Shown here: piece by piece, positions 23,538-36,180 of the stretch
Numbering within the stretch: the stretch's first letter is position 1
Layout: each line of letters starts with the position of its first letter
Translations under genes and position numbers: made by a program
Notes under the pieces: generated by a model
The model's input: the letters and a program-made list of their open reading frames with translations, nothing else
The model's database searches: none
Told to the model about the DNA's origin: nothing
NCBI GenBank assembly: GCA_905221605.1
Contig: CAJNDS010002279.1
Span: 67,001 to 131,000 of the forward strand
Source of the DNA: Symbiodinium natans
Taxonomy: Eukaryota; Sar; Dinophyceae; Suessiales; Symbiodiniaceae
Direction of reading: 5' to 3'
Length of the DNA stretch: 64,000 bases

Positions 23538-23601
23538 GCTGGAACCCAACGGACTCCAACGACAACTTCCTGTCGGATGAAGAGAAGTTTCCTGGCGCAT
23601 G
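23538..23601 (+). CDS. Possible host exon (unidentified)
   Basis: Begins after CCTCCCGCAG, a strong acceptor, and ends at GTTTACGG. Reads WNPTDSNDNFLSDEEKFPGA. CCCTAAA units follow only later (23640), and TTTAGGG-like units lie upstream, so its flanks are mixed. Confidence 0.5.
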
Positions 23602-25690
23602 GTTTACGGCTTCAGAGGGTTTCGGAGTTTTTTGAAATGTAACCCTAAACCCTAAACCCTAAACCGCCCCAGTTTGAAAGGGTTTAGGAGGTCTTCGTAG
23701 GTTGTAGGGATCTAGGCTTGGAATGTCCTCAGTTTGGGGTTTGGTTGGACCGAGCGACACCACCCAGCGTGTTTCTACGGTAGCGATGAAAGGCTTGCGT
23801 CAAGCCTAACCTCAAACTGAACTCCGTACCCCAATTTGGGGCCGGGCTTGTCAGGAGATTCTATTCCTTCTTTGTTAACTGGACTCAACAAACCCTGAGC
23901 CCAGGACCCTATGCACAACGATGAACTCCAAACCCTACCCAGAGACTCGCATAAAACATTTGGCAATCTTCCTTACGTCGCAAGAAGGGACCCCTTCATC
24001 GACATAAAGAACCATGCCAGCCTGGGCATAAAGCCGTACCCTTCTGTCCATTTTTTGGTCCCAGGTTCCCTTATAAAGTTCCCAACCTCAAAAAGGGTAC
24101 CCTTGTTACTGGTCGCTGGGCTGCCAAGTATAGACACACACACACACACAAATCCTAAACCCTAAACCCGAGCAGGTCCCGGGCCGACAAGCGCAAGCAG
24201 GGGTGCACCACCGCCTGCAAAGTGTGCCGTCCAGCACGCGGCTTGCCTATTCCAAGGTTTCGGGGGTTTTTTGGGGTTTTTTGGCGGGGTTTCAGGTTCT
24301 GGGGTTTAGGGTTTGGGTGTAGCGGAGGATGGGCTTTGGTTTAGGGTTTGGGGTTTGGGTTTCATGTTGTTTGCTGATTAGTGTCCCCCCCCCCCCCCCC
24401 GCCCCCCCCTTCAACGGATGGATCCTGGTAGGGTTTCAGGTTCAGAAGGCTTCAGAAGGTTGTTTGGGTTTTAGGGTTTCGGGTTAGATTCAGGCTTTAA
24501 ACATTTGCTCAGGCTCAGATCTTTGGTCTCTCAGGCTCAGTTCAGAAGGGATTTCTGGACAACAACTCAATTCAACAGCCTCGCCTTGATTTTTGCATCG
24601 CCCGACTTTGTTCACCCCGCTGAATAATTGTCGGATGTCCAGGGGGCCGCACTAATCAGGATACCTACCAATTGATTAAAAACCACCAAAAAGAAAAACA
24701 TTCTTCCTTATAAGGGTAATATAAGGGTTATTCTTATTATATTTTCTGGGGGTTCTTAAGCAAATAGTAGATACAACATTAGAGTTTGGGGCTCAGGGTT
24801 TTTCGGCCTCCGGATGCAAAAAAGGTTTGGGGCTTGCTGGGGCCTTGTATTTGTAGCTTCCATTGATGGTTGCCCTAAACCCCTAAACCCTAAACCCAAA
24901 ACCCTAAACCCTAATCTCAAAAGTAGAGAGCCACCCAGATCGCCGCTACCTGGTCGGGCCCCTGGCGCTCCATAACGAGACCCAGGACCAGGGATTTACC
25001 TAGGACCCAGAGTAGGCCCTTATTCCTTTGTTGGGTGTGGGTTAGGGTTTAGGGTGTAGGGTTTCGGGTTTAGGGCTTAGGGCTTAGGGCTAATTATCCA
25101 GGGTAGGCCCTTGTTTCCTTTTTTTCTCTGTTCGGGATCATGTTTTGGGGTCTATAGGGTTTAGGGTTTCGGGTTTAGGGCTTAGGGCTACCCAGAGTAG
25201 GCCCTTACTCCTCATTTTTTGTTTCTAGGCTTGAGGTTGCCTTAGACGCCCCGCCCCTTTTAAAGCAAAAGGCGGGGATACCCTTTTGTATTCCCAGGTT
25301 ACTCTTGGGTCTAGTTGCAGATTGAGGTTTCCTTGGTTCTGATGCAACCTGGGAGGCTCTCCAACTATTTCCTGGTTCTTACAGGGAATGAGGTGAGTTT
25401 GGGCCCTATACCCTTTAAGGGATTATGTAGGGTTCCTCATTCCCTACTAATCAGAAGGAAGACTTTCGAAGAGACTCGGCCATCCTAGTAAAGAATCCTT
25501 GAAGTCGCTACCGGACGTGCCCGAAACCTAACCCCTCTAGAGAACCCTACAGTCGCTACCTCCGGGTCCCCTGAACACTCCCCTAATCCCTAAACCCTAA
25601 CCCGAAACCCTGAACCCTAAACCCGAAACCCTGAACCCTAAGACCCTAAACACTTAAAACGCCCCAAAGAGCCTTCACGTCGCTACATGA

Positions 25691-25778
25691 GGATGCCTGC
25701 AAAAGCCAACAGCTTGCAATGCCGAAGTCGGACGTTGACAAGACCCGGCTCTCGATCCTCCAGAAGTGCCCTGTTGCC
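25691..25778 (+). CDS. Possible host exon (unidentified)
   Basis: Reads DACKSQQLAMPKSDVDKTRL then SILQKCPVA and ends exactly at a GTTTAGGG donor. The CCCTAAA/CCCGAAA tract (25565-25655) is left and TTTAGGG right. Good residue balance; product unknown. Confidence 0.5.
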
Positions 25779-25864
25779 GGTTTAGGGTTGGTTGAGGGTT
25801 TGGGGTTTAGGCTTAGGGTTTAGGGTTAAGGGCGGGTTTAGGGTTCGGAGAGTGGCCTGCTTGT

Positions 25865-26600
25865 CAAAGAAGTCAGGGTTGTTGAGACTTGTCATTTTGG
25901 GGCTTTTGGGGGTCCACTGTGTTTGTGCTTCTTGTAATTGACTTGTTGGGATTGATATTTAGGATTGTGTGTGGGAGGCTAGCCCCCTTGCCGCAAATAC
26001 TCTCCTTAAAGCCGTAATGGTATGAGCTAGAATGCTGTAAGTAGTGCATATAATCATTCTCGCAGCAAGAACAAAAAACCCTTACAACCCATGCAAACTC
26101 AGAATAAACCGAGTTCATAGGGGAATTCGGTTCAAGTGTTAGCGGCTCTAATCCCCCCAAAACACCCTTTTTTACGCCAAACTGCTACAAGCTTTTGAGG
26201 ACTCCGCCGAGACCTGTGATGCTGTTCTTCAAGCCCGAAACCCTAAACCGCGGCCTTGTGCGAGTGTGAGAGTCGAAACCCTAAACCCCAAACCCCAAAA
26301 CCCTAAACCCTAAACCCTCCCTCAACCCTAAGCCCGAAGAAAAATCATGCATGTAGGTTTACGGGTTAGGGGCAGCCATGCTACATAGCACACCTTAATC
26401 CCTAAACCCCAATGGGCCCTGCTTGGGATCTAGGACCCGTATTTGAGGGTCGACCCTCGCATCTCTCAAGCTGACGACCCCAGACTCCCCCCCCTCCCCC
26501 CCCCCCTCCCCCCCCCTCCCCCCCCCCCCTCCCCCCCCCCCCTCCCCCCCCCCCCTCCCCCCCCCCCCCCCCCCCCCCAACAAAGAAAATATAGCAAAAC
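25865..26600. other. Host stretch: unique DNA then a C-rich homopolymer block
   Basis: 25865-26160 is unique DNA with an open minus frame (95 codons) that I do not recognise and do not call. 26484-26578 is nearly pure C with single T interruptions. The three Gly-rich frames on the minus strand are its translations. Confidence 0.5.
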
Positions 26601-26924
26601 AAAACAAAGCAACTCATGACTCGTTCCAAACCCGCTGTTGCTACATAGACACATATCTAGTGACCAGGGTTTAGGGTTTAGGGGTGTTTCATGAGGATGT
26701 AGGGGAATTAGGGCTAAGCGCCGACAGGTCCGCTTTTTTAAGAGGATCATATTTCGGCGCATTTTGTCAAGAGTGCTTTACCAAACAAAAACCTAAACCC
26801 TACATGTTGAACCCTAAACCCTAAACACCAAAATCCTAATCCCTGAATGTTAAGCCCTGAACCCTAAGCACCAACAACTCTAAGCCGTAAGCACCAACAA
26901 CCGTAAGCCCCAAACACCAAAAAA

Positions 26925-27035
26925 ACCTAAACCCTAAACCCTAAACCCTACACCCGAAACCCTAAACCCTAAACCCTAAACCCTAAACCCTAAACCCTAA
27001 ACCCTAAACCCTAAACCCTAAACCCTAGACCCTGA
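26925..27035 (-). repeat. Interstitial telomeric array (CCCTAAA)n
   Basis: About 14 units, ten of them perfect in tandem. Left cap of the island 27036-27130 (open frame with SLHVLRGSSARPKEPG); the right cap is the G-strand array at 27137-27178. Confidence 0.9.
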
Positions 27036-28876
27036 ACGAAGCCGGCAGCCTGCACGTGTTGCGAGGAAGTTCTGCTCGGCCGAAAGAGCCTGGCTAGGCG
27101 CCCCCGCCTTTAGCTGGTGCTTCCTCTTTTGGGGGGTTTAGGGTTTAGGGTTTAGGGTTTAGGGTTTAGGGTTTACGGTTTGCAGGTTTAAGGTCCGCCT
27201 CTAGCTGGTGTTTCCTTTCAGGTCCTGGAAACGGGGGGTTTAGGGTTTAGGATTTTAGGGTTTAGGGTTGTAGATTGTAGAGTTTCACTTAAGCCAACAC
27301 TTCAAAGAGTCTTTGTGACGCCGGCATGGAGCTCAGTTCCGGTTTACAAAAGGGTTGAGGGCTTAGGGCTTAGGGCTCAGGGGGTTTAGGATTTTGGGAA
27401 AGAAGGGTCTTCGATTTGGGGAGGTAATCTCAGCGAGCCGGAGTACGTTTGACTCAAAATTCCTACGAGGAGTTTCGGGTTTCAAACAAGGGATATATGG
27501 GGCCCCTGTGTGAATCGGGGGGGGGGGGGGGGTTTTTTCTAAACCCTAAACCCTAAACCCTAAACCCTAAACCCTAAACCCCTGAAAGCCCTGGACTGAA
27601 GATCTGGTGTTGCCGCCCTAAACTGGTGCCCACTTTGGGTTTAGGGTTTAGGGTTTAGGGTTTAGGGTTCAGGGTTTAGGGGTAGGTTGGGCCTCCTAGG
27701 CATCTTAATTTCGATGCAACCTGGGCAACGTGCACCTGAGGCAGAGTGTTCAGTGAACACTAGTGGAGTGACCTGACTTGGTCCGGGGGGGTCGGGGGGG
27801 GAGGAGGGGTGGGGGGGTTGGGGGCGGTTCTGGGCACCTTCACCTCTACACCCTAGCCGGCCTGCAAGCCCTAAACCCTCGTCTAAAAGGCTAAAAACAT
27901 GACCCTTCTTAACAACACGGAAAGATCATACCACATGGTACAAACCCCTAAAAACAGCAACCCCAAACTCTACACCACCCGAAGCCTGAACCCTCAAGCA
28001 ATCCTTTGTCGTACGAGGTGCCAACTACAAGGACGACCCTTGGAAGCATCCTCCAATCGACAGTGTTTTGTTAACGCGTCGAGGTTACAGGGTTTAGGGT
28101 TTAGGGCTTTTTCGCCTGTTTAAGGGGACTCAGGGTTTAGGGTCGAGGGTTTAGGGTCGAAACTCTCAACCCCTGCACCGCAACCTTTACCAGATCCTAA
28201 AGACGACTCGCTCAGCTTCCCCTTTCCCGTAGCGACCCTTGCTTACCGTATCATCAGGGGGGCATGGGTTTTCTTACCCGAAGCCCAGACCATCTACGTT
28301 TGCTCTTGGCCATGATGACCCGCAGGGTTTAGGGTTTAGGGTTTAGGGTTTCGGGTTTAGGGTTTAGGGTTTAGGGTTTAGGGTACCCTATGTACTCCAT
28401 AAGCCCTACCGAGGACCCGGAGGAGGCCCTTATTCCCTTTCTGAAGCTTTGGGTTCCCTTATAGCTGAAAAGGGCACCTTTTCCATTTCTAGGTTCCGTT
28501 TGGGTCTAGCTCAAGCTTTTTTGTGGGATCTCGTGAAGACTTCAGGGTTCAACGGTCAGGGCTTAGGGCTGCGAGTATGGCCAAGCGGCGCTGAGGGTTT
28601 AGGGTTTTGGGTTTAGGGTTTCTGGTTTCGGGATTCGGGTTTAGGGCTTCGGGTTTAGGGAGCAGGGTTTAGGGTTTCGGGTTTAGGGTCATGGTAACCT
28701 ACAAAAAAACAGAGTGGGTTTTGGGTTCCCAAGGTAGGCAGGTAAGGTTTCGGCGGTTTAGCTGTAGCCCCAAAGTTGAAAATCGCAGAGGGACGAATAT
28801 TTCAAACAGTCGTGAAGTGCGGCCCGAGTACAAGAAGCCAAAACCCTAAACCCTAAACCCTAATGACCCTCAACAG

Positions 28877-28970
28877 AGGATGCCTGGAAGTGGGCGGACG
28901 GATCTGTCGTGGAAGGCAGCGGCGGCATCACTGCAAAGACAGGCCCCTCGGCTCCGCATGCAGCGGAATG
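28877..28970 (+). CDS. Possible host exon with a WxWxDGS motif
   Basis: Follows ACCCTCAACAG and ends at a GTTTAGGG donor. Reads DAWKWADGSVVEGSGGITAK then TGPSAPHAAE. The W-K-W-A-D-G-S spacing resembles C-type-lectin-like domains, a weak hint only. CCCTAAA (28840-28862) is left and TTTAGGG right. Confidence 0.5.
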
Positions 28971-29294
28971 GTTTAGGGCTTAGGGAGTTTAGGGTTTAGG
29001 GAGTGTAGGGTTTAGGGTTTAGAGCTTCGTGGCAATCAATGAGCCTTGTTGCGGGAGCCCCGAAATGGCTGCATGTTCTCGATTTGAAGATCCAATTCGG
29101 ACCTGATGGTTGCAAATTGTTCTTCAGGCTTCAGGTAGTCTTAACCTGCGCATCCACACACTAGAAGCCGAAAGTCCCGGAATTTCTCCCTGCACCCCCG
29201 ATTCAGCTGCGTCATCGCAACCTTCGTAGGGAGGTCGGCTGCTGAGGACACTCTAACATGTACTCGTACGTTTAAGGGGACCAGAACTTAGAGA

Positions 29295-29360
29295 TACCCT
29301 AAACCCTAAACCCTACTAAACCCTAAACCCTAAACCCTAAACCCTAAACCCTAAACCCAT
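29295..29360 (-). repeat. Interstitial telomeric array (CCCTAAA)n
   Basis: Eight units with one CCCTACTAAA break. It is the left cap of the exon-like island 29380-29461. Confidence 0.9.
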
Positions 29361-29379
29361 ACGTTAGAGAGCTGATCAG

Positions 29380-29461
29380 ATCCGGAAGGTGACTATCTGT
29401 GCATGGACAAGGAGGACGGTGCCTTGGTCAATTGTGAACACCGCAGCCTGGTTGCAGCTAG
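29380..29461 (+). CDS. Possible host exon (unidentified)
   Basis: Reads GDYLCMDKEDGALVNCEHRS then LVAA and ends at AG|GTGGGG. The two cysteines and acidic loop would fit the domain suggested by the exon at 28877-28970, so the two may belong to one gene. That link is inference. Confidence 0.45.
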
Positions 29462-30194
29462 GTGGGGCTTAGGGTTCTTTAGGGTTTTAAGGGTTTTTGG
29501 GCTTTTATGTTGTTTTTTTTCTGGGTGTTTAAGGGTTTTTGGGGTTTTTATGGTTTAGGGTTTAGAGGGTTTAAGTCCTTTAGAGATTTTGGGTGTTTGT
29601 TTGCTTGGAAGGTGGCCCTTTGAAAGCATGGATTCCAAGCATTCCACCTTGCCAGTGCCTTAAGGTCCGGACGTCAAGCACGATGCCCTATGTGAGACGA
29701 TATTCTACTAGGCTCTGTTCGCAAGCTTGGTGCGCCTGGATCCACGAACTTCGCCAGGGTTCCAAGCTGGTAAGGTTGGAATGACTGCAGACAGGGCCTT
29801 GCAGTGTGTTTGCCATGGAGCAGTATATTATATTGCCATATATATATATATTACGTATAGGTACATCTACATATTTATATATATATATATATATTTGTAT
29901 AGTAACAGTGCCCTCATTTACACAACTAAAGAGGTCAACAATCGAGCTAACCCCTGGCGAAGTGATCGACGCTCAGCACAGACTTCACCAGGGGCCAACC
30001 GCCGGCTTGTAGAGCCTGAGCTCTCGAAACCCCGAAGAGCCCTAAACCCTAAACCCTAAACCCAAAACCCTAAACCCTAAACCCTAAACCCTCGCCTTGA
30101 GTCTTGGTTCGTATGCTGTGGAGGGCTTAATGTGAAATTGAAACCTGAGACCCGAAGTCCAGGACCTTCAGAGGGGTGGTGTATATTGGAACCT

Positions 30195-30378
30195 TATCAA
30201 CCCTAAACCCCAAACCCTATAAACCCTAAACCCTAAATCCTATAAACCCTAAATCCTATAAACCCTAAACCCTATAAACCCTATAAACCCTATAAACCCT
30301 ATAAACCCTATAAACCCTATAAACCCTGTAAACCCTGTAAACCCTAGAAACCCCATAAACCCTAAAACCCTAAAGCCT
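30195..30378 (-). repeat. Telomeric array with homogeneous CCCTATAAA units
   Basis: About 12 units of the 9-mer CCCTATAAA follow CCCTAAA units. An insertion of TA in one unit has been amplified as a block, another case of local homogenisation. Confidence 0.9.
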
Positions 30379-31969
30379 ATCTAGGAACGCGTGGTGCCGA
30401 CCTGAAGTCGGCCTCGCAGCTTGCCGTTGTGCCTACGGCTCGCGCCCCGAAAAAACTCCGATTGGAGCGCAGCAGGCGGAGCAGCTGCTCTTCCGAGAGA
30501 CGAAGCACAGGTTTTGGGGGTTTAGGGTTTAGGGTTTAGGGTTTAGGGTTTAGGGTTTAGGGTTAGGTTCATCTTTAACTACAACTTTATGGGTTATGCC
30601 TACTAGTTATGGGTAGTTGCTACTAAGCTGTAGGTAAACAGAGTCCCAGGCAGGGTTTGGGCACTCTGTTTTTTTGGAATCCGAATTATTACAGATAGTA
30701 TTCCCTTCCTTATTAACATACTATCAGAACCTCCAAAACCCTGTTCTAATCATTAACGCCCCGCCCTAAACCCTAAACCCTAAACCCATAACGCCCCAAC
30801 ACCCTGTTCTCCAATTCTTAAGGCCCCTATAACTGGCCCCTATATTACCCTTGGGACCCAGTGCTGCAACTCTCGATGCTCGCTTTACTGCTTTGGACGC
30901 TGAGGGCACTCGGTCAGCGTAGGGCCTATAGGGTTCAGGGTTTAGGGTTCAGGGTTTAGGATTTCGGGTTCAGGGGTTGGGTTTTAGGGTTTAGGGTTTA
31001 GTGCCTATAGGGTTTAGGGCCTATACGGTTTAGATGAACCTCAGGGTTTAGATGGGTCTAGGGTCTACAGGGTGTAGGGTTTAGAGGGTTTGCAAGATTT
31101 TCAGGCTTTATGGGGTTTTATGGGGTTGTAGGTTATAGGGTTTGGAGGGTTGGCCGGGTTTATAAGGTTAAGGTTTAGGGTTCATGGTTTATGCGTTGAC
31201 GCTTTACATGTAGGGTCGCTTACCTACACAGCCAGCATGGACATGTTGGCAGCACACCATAGTTGTCATGCGAACCCTATCAACCCTGTCTTCCCCCCAC
31301 ACCCCCAAACCCTAAACTTGGGATGTTCCAACCCTGATACTAAGTATTAAGGACTGAGAGTATAAGTGGGAGCATCTCACCCTACACATCGAAACCCTAA
31401 CCCCTAAACCCTAAACCCTAAACCCTAAACCCTAAACCCTAAACCCTAAACCCTAAACGGGTTTAGCCTCTTTGCGGCCCCTCTGCAGAGACCTGGAAGC
31501 TTTGGCCTTCCCAAAGACAAGTGGGACTTAGACGACTTTCCCTGGCCGGTTGGGTGTTCAAAAAAAGGTGCAGGGTTTAGGGAAGTTTGTGGGTTTTAGG
31601 GTTTAGGGTTTCGGGTTTCGGGTTTCGGGTTTCGGGTTTGCAGAGTTTAGGGAAGTTTGTGGTTTTAGTGTCTAGGGTCTCAGTGTCCCAATACCCCCTT
31701 CATGGTTGGAGGGGGGAAGTGCGGAAACCCATGAAAGGCTACCCTAAACCTTCAAACCCTAAGCTCTACAGTGTGGTTGCGAGGCTGCTAGGGTGGCAAA
31801 ACCCCTAACCCGCAAGAATTCACGGTCAGTAGGTGACCCTAAACCCTAAACCCTAAACCCTAAACCCTAAACCCATGAGCCTTGGGTCTTGGGTGCTGAG
31901 GGGCATCCTGACAAGGGGCATGTTGCGATTGCATCATGAAGCCTCGGACATATGGGCATGCTCAAGCCC

Positions 31970-32258
31970 TAAACCCTAAACCCTAAACCCTAAACCCTAG
32001 ACCCTAGACCCTAAACCCTAAACCCTAAACCCTAAACCCTAAACCCTAAACCCTAAACCCTGGCTGAATCGTCTTGCCAAGGCCCAAGTTAGAGCGGGCT
32101 ATTCCCGCGGAACGCTCGAAGCCAAGTTGAGCTGGAGCTGAGCTTGTGGATGGATTTGGCGGTTAGGGTTTAGGGTTTAGGGTTTAGGGTTTAAGGTTTA
32201 GGGTTTAGGGTTTAGGGTTTAGGGTTTAGGGTTTAGGGTTTAGGGTTTAGGGTTTAGT
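31970..32258. repeat. CCCTAAA array, island, TTTAGGG array
   Basis: The C-strand array 31970-32062 (about 13 units) and G-strand array 32160-32258 (about 14 units) enclose a 97-bp island. Arm pairing would exceed 90 bp. Confidence 0.85.
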
Positions 32259-32820
32259 GGAAGGTTGCTTGCGGTTGAGTTTGACTTGCAATAAGCCCTT
32301 CGCTGCTAAGCTCTGCAAGAGCTGATGCTAAGAGCCTGGGTTCAAAAAAGGGTTTAGGGTTTAGGCTTTAGGGCGGTTCAATACTTAATATTTAGGGTGG
32401 TTGTTTTTGAGCCCTACACTCCATAGTGGAGAGCGGACCCTGCAGGCGTTGATCCCCTAGGCCCATAGACTCGCCACAGCACTTTGTCCGAGACTCGAGC
32501 ACCCACGGAAATGGGCGGCGGTGCCTTTGCCAGAGAAGGGTTTAGGGTTTAGGGTTTAGGGTGTAGGGTTTAGGGTTTAGGGTTGCAGCTCTTGAACAGA
32601 GATTTGTCGTCCTGCCGTAAGGTCAGAGTAGTGGGGCTGCTTCCCGTGACGGGCTATGTGAAATAGTTCTACTGCAGCTATATCAGCCCCGGCCTTGAAG
32701 GTGAACAGGATTTAGGGTTTAGGGTTTAGGCTTTAGGGTTTAGGGTTTAGGGTTTAGGGTTTACGGTTACCCTAAACCCGAAACCCTAAATCCTAGAACC
32801 TTAAACTCCAAAGTCCAAAG

Positions 32821-32876
32821 GTCTGGACGACATGGCCCAGCGCATTCTGATTGGCATGAGCCGCCTCTTGGCCTGT
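32821..32876 (+). CDS. GH3 family exon (LDDM..RIL segment)
   Basis: A short island translates as LDDMAQRILIGMSRLLAC. It resembles the (V/L)DDMVxRIL segment that closes the catalytic barrel of family 3 glycoside hydrolases and lies upstream of the LLKN region. It precedes the LLKND exon at 37811 in the right order. CCCTAAA-type units (32770-32800) are left. The match is short, so it supports the gene model but does not prove it. Confidence 0.5.
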
Positions 32877-32879
32877 GTT

Positions 32880-33020
32880 TAATTATATCTCATATAACAA
32901 TAATAATCATAATACGAATAATAATTATCATTATTATAGTACAATAATAATAATAAGAATAAGAATAATATATAATAATAATTATTATTATTATTATAGT
33001 ACTATTATAATTAGTATTAT
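32880..33020. repeat. ATT/AAT trinucleotide microsatellite
   Basis: AAT, ATA and ATT runs in changing phase, with inverted halves around a TATTATAGTAC pair. The Asn/Tyr-rich frame 32875-33075 is its translation. Confidence 0.9.
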
Positions 33021-33086
33021 TGGTATTATGAGTATTGTTTGTGGTGGCTTGGGATTTGGGAGTCTGGATTCCTGAAGCTCTCGAGT

Positions 33087-33290
33087 GTAGGTTTAGGGTT
33101 TTTAGGGTTTTAGGGTTTTAGGGTTTTAGGGTTTTAGGGCTTTAGGGCTTTAGGGCTTTAGGGCTTTGGGGTTTTAGGGCTTTAAGGCTTTAGGGTTGTA
33201 GGCTTTTAGGGCTTTAGGGTTTGAGAGTTGAGGGTTTTAGGATTTAGGGTTTTAGGGTCTAGGGCTTTAGAGTTTCGGGTTGCTTAGAGT
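33087..33290 (+). repeat. Telomeric variant array of TTTTAGGG and CTTTAGGG
   Basis: Twenty or more 8-base units; TTTTAGGG changes to CTTTAGGG from about 33127. Few canonical 7-mers remain. Confidence 0.85.
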
Positions 33291-33299
33291 TCTTTGGGG

Positions 33300-34700
33300 T
33301 GTAGGGTGCCCCAAAGAAGAAGGTGAGAGACGTACCGGCATGACTTCTGGAGCCAACCCAGAGCCTGCTGGAAACTACGACCGTTATGGCCGCCATCCAC
33401 TTTAATAGCCCAAAACAATTATATATATATATATATATATAAACCTAAACCCTAAACCCCAAAAAGACACCAAAAAATCCTACAAACTCTAAAAACCCTA
33501 AGGCCTAAACAAAACCCTACACTGCAACAAAGCCCTTCCAGGTAGACACCTAAGCCTCACCCGTTGAAGGGTCCCTAGTAGCTGAATGAGTACACTTTAC
33601 ACGTTTTGGGATACTACAATCCCCAGAACTGACAGTGTACCCTAAACCCTAAACCCCAAACCCTAAACCCTAAACCCTTTTGGGGGCTTATGAAGTCAGC
33701 AACTAAGGCTCAGGGGCGTGGTCAAACTTGCCCGCAGACGCCGGGGCCTCAGATCTCCTGACGTTTTAGGAGATGCTGGGAAAAAAAATAGGGTTTAGGG
33801 TTTAGGGTTTAGGGCTTAGGGGCTTAGGGGCTTAGGGTTTAGGGTTTAGGGGTTTTTGCTAGGGTTTAGGGTTTAGGGTTTAATTTGCTCAACATAGGGC
33901 TTGGGAAGCGGGGCTTGAGAAAGGGTGGCGCAGAATAGGGTTTGAGGGTTGAGGGTTTAGGGTGATGTCTATGGGTACCCAGAGGACCCATTTGTAGTAC
34001 TGTTACCTGAAATCGGCGTTTGGGTACCGCTTTCCATACTGGTACTACAAATGTCTCTCTGGGGTGATTTTTCGATTTAGGGTGCTTTTTTTCGGTCCCC
34101 CAATACGGCACCCTTAGAAGGAGGACCGAAAAGGGACGCCATGTTCGAGAACTACCCATAAGTACACAAGACTTTGTGGGATGCAATTCCCTTTGGGTAT
34201 TGGGTAGCAAGACTTGTGGCAGTGCTGCTGCGCCACTAGCTGGACGGTGTGCTAGAATCAACAACATCAACAACATCTCCTAAAACCCTAAACCCTAAAC
34301 CCTAAACCACTCCCGGGCCCCCCCCCCCCCCCCCCCCCCAACTGCTTCCTCAGGACTGTCGAGCGCAAGCCTGAGTTTCTGCTTCAAGAATTTAGGGTTT
34401 AGGGCTAAGTTATGGGCCGTTCATTCCCCAAGACTAGGACCCTGACTAGGCCTTTTTTGTTCCCCTTGGTTTTTTGTTCCCTTACAACTTAGTAGCCCAG
34501 TGATACCCTTTTCCCTTTTTTTGGTTCGAGGTTCCCTGGTAAAGTAACCTCAGCAAAACCCGGGTCCCCTTGTTTTGTGGGTTTAGGTTCCCTTCTAACT
34601 TGGTAGCCCAGTGGTACCCCTTTCCTTTTCTTTTGGTTCAAGGCATAGCTTAGCCAACCCTAAAAAGGGCACACTCCCCTAAACCCTAAACCCTAAACCC
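33300..34700. other. Host non-coding stretch with several MITE-like repeats
   Basis: Contains an AT microsatellite (33420), ITS tracts (33640-33680, 33785-33885, 34280-34310), a hairpin repeat around 33990-34065 (TTTGTAGTACTGTTACC / CATACTGGTACTACAAATG) and two family A copies (34488-34740). The 136-codon minus frame at 33866-34276 reads through the hairpin repeat and is not convincing. Confidence 0.5.
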
Positions 34701-34740
34701 TAAACCCCAAATTCTTAATATAATATGATTACAGGGCTGG
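34598..34740. repeat. Family A MITE interrupted by a telomeric array
   Basis: Left part CTTGGTAGCCCAGTGGTACC ... CCAACCCTAAAAAGGGCACAC. Right part TTAATATAATATGATTACAGG. Between them are about four CCCTAAA units (34678-34708). It is the second family A copy broken at nearly the same place as the one at 11995-12165. Confidence 0.65.
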
Positions 34741-35177
34741 GGGCCGAGCTGAGGTTTAGAGGCGTATGGGCTGCAGAAAGAATTTGGTGGGTGATTTGGC
34801 GCGGCAGAAAGCAGAGGGTTTCTAAACTCTAAACTCTAAACCCTAACCCCAAACAGAAAACCCTAAACCCTAAACCACTGGTTGACAGCGTGGCTTCGGT
34901 AGCAGGTCGAATGAGGGAGTGCTTGAAACCCTACCTGGGACCCTCTTTACCGACAGTTATATGGGCTATCCCTAAACCCTAAACCCTAAACCCTAAACCC
35001 TAACTATGCCTACTAATTTTCAGGGTAGCTGCTACTAAGCTGCAGGTAAATCGAGCCCCAGGTAAACCCTAGTTAATCCCTAAACCCTCAACCCTGTGGC
35101 CCTTGAATCGCACGTTAGGGTGCGCAGAAGAAATGAGCGCGCCGGGGTGCAAGTCCCAGACGCTAACCCACCCGCAG

Positions 35178-35243
35178 GTGGGCTGCAACTGCGCGGACAA
35201 GCTGTACAGCGCCTCGGAGCGCCAGAATTTTGACAAGCACGGA
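35178..35243 (+). CDS. Possible host exon (unidentified)
   Basis: Starts after ACCCACCCGCAG and reads VGCNCADKLYSASERQNFDK. CCCTAAA units (34975-35000) are left. No clear donor; the following 35244-35310 is AT-rich. Confidence 0.45.
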
Positions 35244-36072
35244 CCCTTAAAGCTTTAGGACATATGTTTATACATGGAGCATGGACATATATGTGTATAT
35301 GTAATCCTTTTCAGCCCTAAGCCCTAAATCCCTAAGTCAGAGACCCAAAGCTAAAATTCAACTGAACCCCTATGTAGTGCTTAATAAGGAGGAGGAGGAG
35401 GAGGAGAGGAGGAGGAGGAGGAGAGAGAGGCAAAAAAGAGGGAGACAGAGACGCAGCGAGCCGAGGAGAGGAGAGGTCTGCTCGATACTCGCCCAAGCCC
35501 CAAAGTTCGCAACCCTCCCTCACCTAAACCTTGCAACCCCTAAGCCCTAAGGGTTTAGGGTTTAGGGTTTAGGGTTTAGGGTCTAGGGTTTAGGGTTTAG
35601 GGTTTAGGGCTACCCTAAGCCCTAAACCCTAAAACCCCGAAACCAAAAAAAGCCCTGAAGCAAGGCCCCCTGTGCATCCCAAAGCCAAATCCCATGGCCA
35701 GATCTCAGATTTCGACTCGGAGACCCCGATTCCTGCCCAACAACCCTCGGGTTTAGGGTTTAGGGTTTAGGGTTGGGGCTTTAGGGGCTTGAGGAGCTTT
35801 AGGGGTTTAGGCCCAAGCCAAGTTCGGCTCCAAGCCTAGGGATTTGGATTTCGGACTCTATGCCGCCCGAGTTTAACTGTTGCCACTAGACAGACATTAA
35901 GTTTGTTACGCTCTACATCTCCGAAGGGTAGCTACATGGTCCCTTCATATGGAACCTCGCCTCCTTTATAAAGGGTTCTGAAGTCTGAGCCCTTGGTTTT
36001 TTGTAGGGTATACAAGAATTCCCTGGCCCACGTTGAGGGACCACGTAACTAGCATCAGAAATAGCATACCCC

Positions 36073-36180
36073 AAGGGTCCATGTACCTCATCATGATAGA
36101 CTTGGGCCCCAAAGTCCCCATTATAGGGAGTACCTTTAAGGCCCAAGTATAGAAATTATCAGGTACAGGGACCCTTAGGG
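36073..36180. repeat. MITE-like palindromic repeat, family C
   Basis: AAGGGTCCATGTACCTCATC ... ATCAGGTACAGGGACCCTTAGGG, arms of about 20 bp with a GGGCCCCAAAGTCCC core. It sits directly behind a family D copy (35928-36050). Confidence 0.8.

Noticed and set aside
26395-26762. Three glycine-rich minus-strand frames
   Set aside because: They are produced by a C-rich homopolymer block; the same applies to frames at 10249-10514 and 21285-21795.
33866-34276. Minus-strand 136-codon frame
   Set aside because: It crosses a hairpin repeat and telomeric units; its residues are repeat-derived.
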